Under the pieces are notes generated by a model, which saw only the letters and a program-made list of their open reading frames with translations, was not told the origin of the DNA and did no database searches. A stretch of 31,630 bases of DNA from NCBI GenBank assembly GCA_009869945.1, contig WIXG01000623.1:1-31630 (forward strand). Direction: 5' to 3'. Shown one piece after another: positions 19,082 to 29,500 of the stretch. The DNA is from Mesaphorura yosii (taxonomy: Eukaryota; Arthropoda; Collembola; Poduromorpha; Tullbergiidae). How positions within the stretch are numbered: the first letter of the stretch is position 1; each line of letters begins with the position of its first letter. Both the position numbers and the translations under genes were made by a program.

Positions 19082-20090
19082 TTAATCGCAGTGGACGAGA
19101 ATTCGAGCCGGCGACCCCGTCCCAGACACGATTTTGAGTGGCAGCACGAAGAATGTGAATGACTTGCAAGTGTTCTCGTGGTCGACGACGCCTGATTTCG
19201 AGCCCGAGCCAGAAGCAGCGCCGTCGCAGGAGTCGGCTGAATTCGAATCCTCACGCTCAAGCGTGCACGCGCGGTCAGGCGCTCGCGCCCGGCGATTGAT
19301 GATCAGGTGCATGTGGGCGACGTTCTCGATTATGTACATTTGCTTGGAGGCCACGAATCGGTGGACGGGAAAGACGCCCGTATGCCCAGCATCGATAGAC
19401 GACGTGTCGAGTCCGATTCCGACGATGCTCCGTTCATCGTGAAGCCAGCGGGCAGCGTCTTCGGAAACGCCTAATAGAAATCCAGGTTTCCAGTATTTTA
19501 AGACCAAAACTGGCGGACTAGCCAGAGAATGAAGACTAAATCAGTAGTCAGTAGGTGAAGTACACACCTGGAAACCTCAGCCCGGCTCCGTCCTCCTTCT
19601 CTCCCAAGTACAGCGTCTTATTCCCCCAATACTTGCCCCAGCCCGTGTGAACCAGCACAAGGCCCCCGCGTGGCAGTTGCCCGAAATCAGCCTCGTGCTC
19701 CAGAATGTCCTCCACCGTCAGCTGATACTCTCCGAACCTCTCGAACGAGTTGACCTTCCGCTCGATGTCAATCACGGCGCCAGGCACTTCGATAAGGCGG
19801 TCAGGCGGGATCTGCTCCACACTCCAGCCTTGTTGGTAGAAGTGAATCGGAGCGTCGATGTGCGTTCCGCCATGTTCGCCCATGCAAAAAGAGTAGGCTG
19901 CGTACCAGTCTTTCTTCGGGTTGGGGCCTTTGTAAACGTGGTCCTTGCTTAGGCTAAAGGGGCGCTGCCGTGGGAAGTAGATTGTGTCTTCGCTGAAGGT
20001 GTAACTCAGGTCTTCGTAGTCCTTGAAGTGACTCCAGGTGGGTTGGAACAGGAGCAGGAGCCCAAAGAAAGCCAACTTTATGTAAAGCAT
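19082..20090 (-). CDS. Secreted cyclase/kynurenine formamidase-like hydrolase
   Basis: Metal-dependent hydrolase of the cyclase family (Pfam Cyclase; bacterial kynurenine formamidase KynB type), predicted to be secreted. Its substrate in animals is not established. Exon 1 is 20090–19568, the intron 19567–19471 (97 bp, GTGTGT to TATTAG) is phase 1, and exon 2 is 19470–19082, giving 303 aa. The ATG at 20090 begins a signal peptide (MLYIKLAFFGLLLLFQ); the frame extends upstream only to a TTG. The metal-binding motif HGGTHIDAPIH spans residues 73–83. Other family blocks are GGLVLVHTGW, the spliced RFPGVSEDAARWL, GIGLDTSSIDAG, FPVHR, IIENVAH and the C-terminal LPLKI-SGTGSPARIL. An unusual insertion of roughly 50 residues rich in R, S, G and E lies between ENVAHMHLI and LPLKI. 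It has no splice sites, so it is probably a real surface loop. Confidence 0.92.
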
Positions 20091-20216
20091 CTTGACTGCA
20101 AACTGCAAAGACTGGAGTCGATCTTGGGACTGGAAATAGAGCCAGCTGGAATTGCTCTTTATTGAATTATGAATGTCTGAAGTAATTAACGCCAACTGCG
20201 GGACTGCGGCTGTACA

Positions 20217-20224
20217 TTTAAATA
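20217..20224 (-). promoter_or_regulatory. Possible TATA element of the cyclase gene
   Basis: On the minus strand this reads TATTTAAA, 127 bases before the ATG. About 28 bases downstream a GCAGTT resembles the arthropod initiator. Position and spacing fit a core promoter, but the match is imperfect. Confidence 0.35.
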
Positions 20225-23200
20225 TGCATTTACCTAATTACTAGTCCAATTAACTATTTACAATTACACAGATCTCTCACAGGTCTAAGTTCAAGTGGAG
20301 TGTTAATTGTTTGTGTGGCTGTGAAGCTGGATTTTCTGGATGATGAATGGATGGGCTGGACTGGGCTGTGGCCTAATTGCGATTGCGAATGTCCGATAAT
20401 GGCTTAACGACGTGCGCGTGCACTGTGCGCGCACTTGACTGAAAACAGGAGATTTAGATTACGAATCAGTCAATTTAATGTGATAGCTGATAGCTTAGCT
20501 AGCAAGTTCACGTTTAATAACGCCTGGTGCAAGTGCAGGTCAGTTCGGGGGCGCTTGTATGACGATTGGCACTTCTGTGGACGAACGATGAAGGTGTTGA
20601 TAAATTCGTAATCATAAACTTTGATATACAATGCGCTCAATGGAAGGTGCGGTTTAAATTCATCCATGAAGCATGAACTCTGATGAGAATTTCTGTGGGT
20701 CTGGCCTTTTCATATTGCCGAATCTTTCACAGAAATTAATGGGACTCTGTAAAGATACAGTAGTCCAGTTACTTCTGAACGCACATGTTACCTTGTTAAC
20801 ACTTCAAAATAGACATTTGATCGTTTGACCTGACCGGAAACTCTGCGACTTTTATTGAACCAGGTTGCCCGTGCGTCATTGTTGTCGTTGTCGATGTTGC
20901 TGTCATTCTTATCAGTGATCAGCAGTCCACACGCGTTTCGTTTGACGAGCTGACGCGCGCGCTCGTGTTGCATTGCGAAATCGTGATCTCGATGAAAATA
21001 ATCAAAATAACATTAACAGGCACCTTAATTGAATCAAAACATCGTATCGCATCACAAGACAAAGGCAAAGCCGGAAGAAGTGCAAGTAAATAAATGAGCC
21101 AGCCAGCCATTCACGTGGCCCATTAAATTAAATTAACAGAAGCAGACGCAGAAACAAAAGTAGATCAGATCAGTTATCGAATCTTTACCACAAGGCAACG
21201 AATCACGAAAACATGAACGAGGAAGCAGTAGCAGCGCACCGGTCAGCAATCAAGAACAAAGGAGCAGTCCGAGGAGCATTCACACACATTTGGCCAACCT
21301 AATATTCTCACTCCCACGAGGCAATTAAGTGAATTAAGAATTAAGCAAGCGATATGGACTCTAATTAGTCAAGAACGAACGGTAAGTCGGTATTTTTTCG
21401 TTAATGTCAATGTCAAAGTCAAGACGTGTGAATTCCTGCCCAATTAATTTTGTCCCTGTCCTCCAAGAGCTCTTAGGCTCAGGCAACAATTAAGCTGCTG
21501 CTGTTGTGAGGAAGACGAATCGGAATCGCAAGTCGACAGCTTTAAATTGGCCAATTCAAGACGTTAATTGAGCGATTGAGCTCAGAAACTGCCTCGAGCC
21601 CTAATCAACGCCTTTGTACTTTGGACTACAGTGACTGTGACTTCGGCACGGCAAGCAAAACACCTGATTCGATTTACAACTTCGTTCGTGTACCTGCAGC
21701 GTTCAGCGTCTTGCCTTCCGTTAATGCAAATCGAGCATGCGTTCGCGTACAAGTTTGGTGCTGCACTATCTCTCGCATATTCGCATTGTTGGCTCCTTGG
21801 CTTCATTTTTGTGATCCTGCATTCATAAAAGATAAAAGCCATCGGCCAAGCATGTCAACAATGCTCGCCTTCGCGTTCACTTCAGCTGAGCCAGTCATGG
21901 TTTAGATTTCAAGCAACACGGAACGAGAACACGACGACGACGAAAAAATCGCATTGACAATTCACATCGACGGTCGAGCCGAGACAAGAGGGCGAAAAAG
22001 CTAAAGGCAAAGAATTGCATTGCAAGTCAGCCGTCAGCGAGCATTTTGAAAATTGTGCGGCAGGTGCAGTGGAAAATCTGCAAAATGGAGTCGTTAGAAC
22101 AATGAGCTGTCAAACGAGTGACGAGCGTTGACGTCGACTTATCGACGGAGGACTGACTTTGAGTCCTGAAAATGGATCCAGACCGGTTATTTAGTGATTA
22201 GTGCCTTAATTAAGAGTCCACGTGCTGCCCGGAATTTGCGGAAGACGCGAAATTGGCAAATTTGCCAGTGTAGATTGAATTTTGGATTTGATCTTTCTTC
22301 GGAGCTCATATCAAGGTAAATTGCTGCATGTAAAAGCCAACTGTACACGAATTTGGTCGACAATTGCCCAATTTGTTCCCAATTCATCCCAATTTTCTGT
22401 GCTGCAAAGTGAAAACAAGGCACACGAGACACGTACACGAACATGAACACGATTTAGCACAGTTTCAGTTGAGCACAAGCACAGGTTTTGCCTTTTGCGC
22501 TGCATTCCGCGACTTGCATGTCAAGCATCAATCGTAGTTCGAACAGCAGAAAATGAAAGAAAACATGCTACATGCATGCACAAAAACCGGAAGTCGTGCC
22601 AAAAGCAAAATCCTTCCTCAACTCAACTCGGCTCGACTGACTCTTTGACTTTGCGCATGAGCATTAGCGTTATTTCTTTCATTGTATGTTCGCACTGAAT
22701 TGCTCATTCAAAGAAATTGGCTGAACGAGGAAGAGAGATTCAGAAATTCGCAACGGAGCGCGTCGACGACCACGATCGTTATTATTACGAGATTAAGATT
22801 ACTGTGAGTATTAATTCATTAATGCACGCCAAGCATGTGAATTAATTGACCTTTGAAACCAAAGCAAAGTTGGGCCAGCCGTTCGTTGGGCGAGCTTACA
22901 AGAAAGAGCCGGTTGGGTGATTTGCGATTTTTTTTAGTGCAGTTCAGAGTGCGAAAAGCAAGCAATAAAAATTGACCCATTTTGCAATGCTTTCATTTAT
23001 AAGCCAGGAAGTCAAATTCACTATTCCGTCAGGCAATCAGCAAGTTTTTACGCGAATAAATTGCGAATTTAGGATTGGACACTTTTTAAGGGTGCTTTTG
23101 TGAATCTTATGCGTACGCATTCCTTCTTGCTTTGCACATTTGCAAATTTTGACCGCCTGCGCCAGTTCCACATTTCGCGAATCGGCCGCCCAAGCAGCTG

Positions 23201-23866
23201 CAAGCCACAAATTTGTCGGAAAAGGCACAGAAACGTCGCGAAATGAAGTCACGCGGCCAGCCGGGCTCATTAATCATCATTATTCGCGAATGAGAATTCG
23301 CTACTCTGCAATTTGCAATTATGCGGCTGCGGCGTTCTAAATGTCTTGTCAAATTAGCACAGCCACAAACGCAAAACGATTAGGATGAAGACAAAGATCA
23401 TTTATTTCAAGTTAGATAAACTAGTAATGCTAGCGGCGGGATTTAGTCCGTCGAGTTTGAACTCGGGCAGGGGTCCGCGTTGACAATTGAAGCCTGTCCG
23501 TGTCATGTTTGCTTTCTTTTAATCGTCCGAATTGGGAGGGGATTCTGGAATATGCTTGGTTATACCGGGGAACATAACATAACACAACCCATCATTGACA
23601 CGGAAGTGAGCAGCTTTGTGACCCGGCTTGTCGCAATCCTGGCTTTAAAAAAGAGATTGCTGCATTGTGACCATTTAAACCATTTCATGTTTCTTCACAT
23701 TTTTCACGTATGCGAACGCGAGCTTGTATTTACAGCGAAGTTCATCATTTTTAGTGCGGTAATAGCTAAGTACTTGAATTATCCAAGAAAAATGAAATGA
23801 CGTGGAAGCACAGAGGGCACAAGCTTGCAGGCAAGCCACTGTACATGTCTCGCTAGATGTCCCGTC

Positions 23867-23889
23867 ATTACTCCCTTTAGAATAAAGAT
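23867..23889. repeat. Direct repeat, first copy
   Basis: A 23-bp unit (ATTACTCCCTTTAGAATAAA plus GAT) recurs at 24068–24090 with one mismatch, 201 bp downstream, and weaker similarity continues upstream of both copies. This suggests a local duplication. Confidence 0.7.
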
Positions 23890-24067
23890 TCTAGTCAGAG
23901 ATCTAATGATTAGCTCGAACCCTGTGATGGAGACGGGCAGCTTGAATACTCAAGCTTGCCTCCAAATCTTCACTGCACAAAACCGTGTGAAGCGTCGCTT
24001 GAAGAACTACAGAAGAAATGCTTTTGCTTTAAAAGCGATACGGGTTTGGATACAATATAATATCCCT

Positions 24068-24090
24068 ATTACTGCCTTTAGAATAAAGAT
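24068..24090. repeat. Direct repeat, second copy
   Basis: It matches 23867–23889 with one mismatch. No target-site duplication or coding content was found that would mark a transposon. Confidence 0.7.
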
Positions 24091-25000
24091 GAGATGTGAA
24101 TTATAAATGTGGTACAAGCGACACTCCACGCCGAGAGCGTCTTCTTTTTCGTCTCATCTTCTCCTTCTCGTCTTCTTCAGCCACACTGCCACATTGTGAC
24201 TGCGATTATGTCATGTAAACACTGCACACGACGACGACGGCAAAAAATGGGTTTACCGTTAAAACGTGTTATCGTTATTGCATTTCATGCACTTGTGTAC
24301 CTAATTTGCTATTTGCCAGTGTGAAATGACATTTTGTAAGAAAATGTGCGAAAATCGAGTACGCTGTGGCTGTCGAAGGGAATTTCTATTTACCATTTGA
24401 TTGCTTCTTCCTTTTGCGACCTGTTCTTAAGATGAGACGAATTCACAAACACACGAATTCATACTTGTGAGAATGCGAAGCTTCGAAGGAGAGCTCGACG
24501 GGTAATTTGAGACGTGAAAATGAAGATTACATTGCATTGGATTGTATTTGTATGCGTTGCAAATTGCGTGTGTTAATTTCCACGCGAGACTCGAAGGAAG
24601 AATTCGAACTGTGAAACATGAATTTATGAATTACGAATTATGAATATTCATAGAATCTTCATTCATGATTTTGTAATTTGCAAAGTCAGCCAGCCACTTG
24701 TCGCTTGATTCTTGATTACTTGGCTTGAAATTTATGAGTATCTTTTATCTTTACCTTGCTTTTGCTTCGGCTTCAACGAGAATGAGAATGAGACTTGACC
24801 AGCGATTGCGATTAGGTTTTGGGTTCAGAGTTCACGCTCCTGCCATTGAGGAGCAATGTCAAAGGTCACATTAAAGTATTATTTCTTTCCTAGCGTCAGC
24901 TTTCTTTCAACACTGCAAATCTTTATGCCATTCGTATTTGGCATAACGCAGCCACAACACGGCAGCAGTCTGGATCTGTAATTTCTCAATTCGTGGTTGG

Positions 25001-25050
25001 AATTTGCATCTGCAAGGAATTTGCATCTGCAAGGAATTTGCATCTGCAAG
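25001..25050. repeat. Triple 17-bp repeat carrying POU octamer motifs
   Basis: Three near-perfect tandem copies of AATTTGCATCTGCAAGG. Each contains ATTTGCAT, the complement of the canonical POU octamer ATGCAAAT, so three octamers lie 17 bp apart in the non-coding region before the lipase gene. Whether they are bound is unknown. Confidence 0.85.
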
Positions 25051-26505
25051 TACATTCTGCCATTTTAGCCATGAAGTCTTTTAATTCTGAGTTGCGTTTA
25101 TAAAATTCTCACTCCAAAAATGACGCGGATCATTTTATCTTCGCCAGAGCTTCAGCTTTTGTCAGTGCCAATGCCAGTGCCATGTAAGTTGAGTCATTTC
25201 CTGTGCCCGTGCTCTTGTCTTTGATCCAAAAATAAAAACTCAAGTCATTGTCACTGATCTGGCTTCAGTTTTAATCGAACTCTTGATGTGCTTCACTCAC
25301 CCGAAAAGAGCCCAGGCCCAGAAACTGTAAATTGGAGTTGGCGGTGCAGCTATTTTAACAATTGAAGAGGAGCCCAGCCATTGCGTCCTACATTGTCAAG
25401 CTTCAAAAGCACGGTTCGTTATTTAATCACGACAGCCTATCGCCATCGCTTTGTGCTTGTGTTGTTTATCTTCTTAGCTGCTTAGTTAGTTAACAGCAAA
25501 GAACGAACGAGTTGACTATTGACTTGAGGTTTACAGTTTCTTGCATCTGTTTCTCGTTAGTCAGGCAGTCAGGCATTGTTGATGTTGATTGTTGTTGTGG
25601 ATCAATCAGTTAGTCAGTCAGTATCACAAAATTCACTGTGGCTCAGTTCACTCAGTTGGTGGCTTAGCTGGTTACTTGATTGTTGGCTTCTTGGTTTTGG
25701 GTACCTGCAGCTGCATGCAGCAGTTTAAATAAAGTAGAGTAGAGCTCAAATTCAACTGGGCTTGGTTGGCTACACATTTTAATTAATCTTGGCTGCCTTA
25801 CCAGCCTGATTCTTGTTGTACTCGTAAACCAGTAAAGAAGTCGACTCGAGTAGCTGAGCCCCACACCGACGCCACCACAACGAAGCTGGTTAAGAGATGC
25901 AGATTTTATCTTATCACTGATGAAGAAGATGCAACGCAGATGCAGGTTACACGTACACGTTGGCTGGCGTTGGCGATGATGACACCACGATTGTGACTTT
26001 TGGCTTGTCTTGACGTTACTGGCAAATTGTGGATTATGACGTTTGTAGTTGATGTTGGACAGTTGGGCTCTGTTTAATTAAAACTGGTTACGTTACTTTT
26101 TCTGCAAACTGCACGCTGCACCTGTTCCTTCATGTCAGGCGTGTAGATGTTCATATCTTGGGACTATTGAATTGATGATGATTAAGTACGAATAAGAATA
26201 AGAGCACAAATTCTGCAGTGTGGCCTAGCAGCTCAAAGTTCACAATCACAAATTAAGGGTTGGGGTCGTAGCTTAATTTTGTCGAATTTAGACAGTTTTA
26301 TTGGCAATTCGTACAAAATTCAATCAATCGGCTCAAAAATCGAAATCAGAAGAAATCTGAGGTTGTAAATCGAAAAGTTAGCAGTTAGTTGAAGACGAAA
26401 TATGAAAGATGATGCAGAAAAGATGAAATTTCAGTTGTGATCCTGCACGTTGGCTCATTTCCTTATGAATTCTGACTTTTCGGCTTATCTTCTCTCTTTT
26501 CGCAG

Positions 26506-26534
26506 TTGGAGGGAATTGAGATGTGTCAAGAAGG
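26506..26534 (+). promoter_or_regulatory. 5′ UTR part of the lipase start exon
   Basis: A pyrimidine-rich acceptor (TCTCTCTTTTCGCAG) ends at 26505. The exon begins with a few untranslated bases and has an in-frame TGA at 26517–26519, so the protein must start at the ATG at 26535. Confidence 0.6.
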
Positions 26535-26538
26535 ATGA
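26521..26538 (+). promoter_or_regulatory. Five-codon upstream ORF overlapping the lipase ATG
   Basis: ATGTGTCAAGAAGGATGA encodes five codons and ends with a TGA that overlaps the lipase start as ATGA. Such an arrangement could reduce or couple initiation at the main start. Confidence 0.5.
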
Positions 26539-29500
26539 GAATCGATGATGATTCATTCTCGAAGCAAGTACAGCAGCATCAGCACCTGCAGCAGAATTCT
26601 TCAAAGTCATGGAGAACGCCTGTGCCTGCGCCCACGCCTGCGCCAGACTTTCAGAAACAGAAATGGGATTCCGCCAGCGCCAGACGCCACATCACAGCTG
26701 GAAGGATTTTATTTGCACGTGAGTACTTCACTGAGCCCATGTCCATGCCGATTACTGAGAAGATAAACAGGCGCTGATTAGTATTTTAGAAAGTAGACCC
26801 ATTAATTATTACTACGACGCGTGCGCGTGCAGGAATTAGCAATTTGTAATTAGCATGCAGATTAATTAGCATAATTTTTGCATAACCGACTCACTGATAA
26901 TTATTGCTATTGCGTAAAGAATCGTAAAGCATAAACAGAAGTTGGCAGTTGGCTTCCTGATCTCCTGAATCTTTGCAATTCACAATTCATGCTATGCCTC
27001 ACGCTCATTCTCATCAAATCTTTAAGGCAGCAGCCTTATTTTGGCGATATGTGCCGATTTGAATCGGCATTCATGCGTTTTAAGGCCGAGATTGAAGATC
27101 TCAGAAGATAAAGCGAAGATGCGATTCGAGATGAAACTCTCTCTTTAGTCAGTCTTCAGTCTGCTTCTGCGTCTGCACTACAATTCTTCAGCTGTCATCA
27201 CATCGTGCTAAAATTTGTCAACACTTTTATCTTTTATGACTACACTGCTGATTGCACACAATTATCGAATTATTCTCAAGTGAAAGTTGGCACGTCGGTC
27301 GGGCGGTGGAGTGCCGTGCCGAGACTTGTCATCGAGTTTAAGTTTAGAGATTCGTGATTATTTTAAGATCAGCGCAATTGAGCAGTGGATTAGTGGCAAT
27401 CAATTTTTTTTTATTGTTGCAGTGACTGCACTAATAATCATCACGCTAATAGTCTCTGCCACTGTTCTGCTCGTCGGAGAAAGTCAGAGGAGTCTTCCAC
27501 AGCGAAGGCAGCGCCAAAATGGAGGAGTGGACGTCATCAGCTACGGAGAACGCGAACACGATCACGAAGTTAAAGAACCAAGCTTAGCGTTAAGGACACG
27601 TCGCCAGCCTCAGCCTCCAAAATTATCGTTAGCAGGACCACGACTACGACTACGACCGCCAACGTCGACGTCAGCGGCGCAGGTTGTTGACGATGACGAG
27701 ATCAACGACGCAGAAATCTACAAGGCGGTCGTCCAGTCGATGGCCGAATGGAGCAAAGTGGCCAAAAAGAAGGCAGAGCAGAAGGAACGCGAGCGCCTGC
27801 AGGCGGCCGGGGCCGCCAACAACAATAACACTGATAACGCCGTAATATTGAGGTAAGGCTAAAATAATGAAGTAGCTGAAGCGAATCGAAGCGCAGCAGG
27901 TGCACAACTTCGAGCACTGAGCCCTGAACACTTATTGCTGTTAATGTTAATCTTGAAAACAATCTGTAATCAGCTGACCACGCTCCTGATAAGCATGCAG
28001 GCGTCATGCTTGCCCCTTTAATTACAAAATTATGCTAATTTGAGCCTGCATTCTTCCTGTTTTGCGTGTTTCAGCCGTCAGAAGCGCGACGAGGAAATTG
28101 TTTGTTATGGCGAGCTCGGCTGTTTCCGGGATGAGGGCCCATTCGACTACTTGGACATGCTGCCGTCGCCTCCAGAGGAGGTCTCGACCAAGTTCCTGTT
28201 ATACACCCGCAAAAATATGCATACGCCCCAGATTTACTCGTACTTCAACTTCACGACGATGCTTCACTCGCCCAGCGCAGTCCCGCCACCGCCAGCGTTG
28301 CCTGCCCCCCTTCCTCCGCCAGCCATGTCGCCTCCGGCGCCTGTCCCCGCATCGATGCCGGCCAGCTCCAAGGCGCAAGGCCCAGCCGGTCACGCTCCTC
28401 AGCCGCAACAGCCCTGCACGTTCAACGCGTCGCACCCGACGAAAATAATCATCCACGGCTTCGGATCGACGTGCAACCAAATGTGGGCCTCGGAGATTCG
28501 ACTCTCGATTTTGGCGATGGTAAGCCAAGGCAAACAACATTGCCAGAATCGTGGCTTTGCGAGTACTTTTCATGTCGTCGTCGCGTGTGAATTTTGTAGC
28601 AATTGCAATTAATCTCAATTTCTTGCCATGCCTGTGCCTGCCTTTACAATTGAGATTGAGAACAGTGCAAGTAACAAATTGACATGCCCATGGCATTGTT
28701 CCCAGAAAGCGAGACACGAGACTCGTCAACATCGACTAATTTGTACGTGTTGGGAACTTGTTACTGTTACTTTTCACTTTGCACGTCACGCCAAGGCGAA
28801 AATGCATTCGCATTCTTGTGAAGGTCAGTAGAACAAATCACCATCGCGAGCGTGATTGCGAATGCAATTCAAAATATGTCAAGCGACCGTCTTAACGGCG
28901 ATGCACGGCAGGCACGCTTTTCTTTCGTCTTTCGCTTTCGGTCTTTAATTGTAATTACGTTTACGTGGCACGATTCAGCTGTTGTGATCTGCACTGCGAT
29001 TCTTGGCCCAATTCGTACGTGCACGTGCATGCGTGTAATTGCCGGTTTTCTTCATCTTCATCTCTTGCTTTGCTTTACACAGACAGAGACAAATGTGATC
29101 TGCGTCGACTGGGAAAATGGAGCGGCACTGCCAAACTACGTGCGGGCGGCCGTCAATACTCGACTCGTGGGCAAACAGGTAATTAAGAACAGGCGACAAG
29201 TCGGCAAGTGCCAAAATGTCATCGTCACCGAAAGTGATACTGATGTCCATTTATAATCTGACACACTTTGCCTTTGTGCATCACTTTCGACAGGTCGCGA
29301 TGCTCATTTTCTGGCTCAACAAACATTTCGGCTCAGACACGAAGGACTTCCACATGATTGGCTTCAGCCTTGGCGCTCACGTGGCAGGTTTCGCGGGCCA
29401 GGAGCTGAAAAACCTGAGCCGGATCACGGGGCTCGACCCCGCCGGCCCGCTCTTTGAGTCGTACGACCCGAAAGTGCGCCTCGACTCTTCCGACGCGCTC

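Larger units (their letters stand above)
20225..26505. other. 6.3-kb non-coding region upstream of the lipase
   Basis: No open frame here has both a recognisable domain and splice support. The composition is AT-rich with many short simple-sequence tracts (GTCA and AGTC units, TTG triplets near 25570–25625). A strong donor-like sequence (ACG|GTAAGT) at about 21380 follows an exon-like GA-rich stretch. It could end a 5′ UTR exon spliced to the acceptor at 26505, which would make most of this region one long first intron of the lipase gene. The left edge probably contains the cyclase promoter. Confidence 0.45.

Noticed and set aside
20412..20434. CG-rich imperfect palindrome (GTGCGCG...CGCGCAC)
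   Set aside because: Short arms with no nearby gene end or known motif; probably chance in alternating purine-pyrimidine sequence.
23430..23480. tRNA-like B-box resemblance (GAGTTTGAACTC)
   Set aside because: No matching A box, no acceptor stem and no anticodon arm could be drawn.
27287..27422. 5′ extension of the lipase exon in the same open frame
   Set aside because: It has no ATG, and a strong acceptor (T-rich tract, TTGCAG) lies at 27422. Splicing from 26718 instead creates a coherent membrane helix in the correct phase.
28199..28732. Minus-strand Arg-rich frame opposite lipase exon 3
   Set aside because: Complement of the Pro/Ala-coding repeat; the plus strand has clear lipase motifs.
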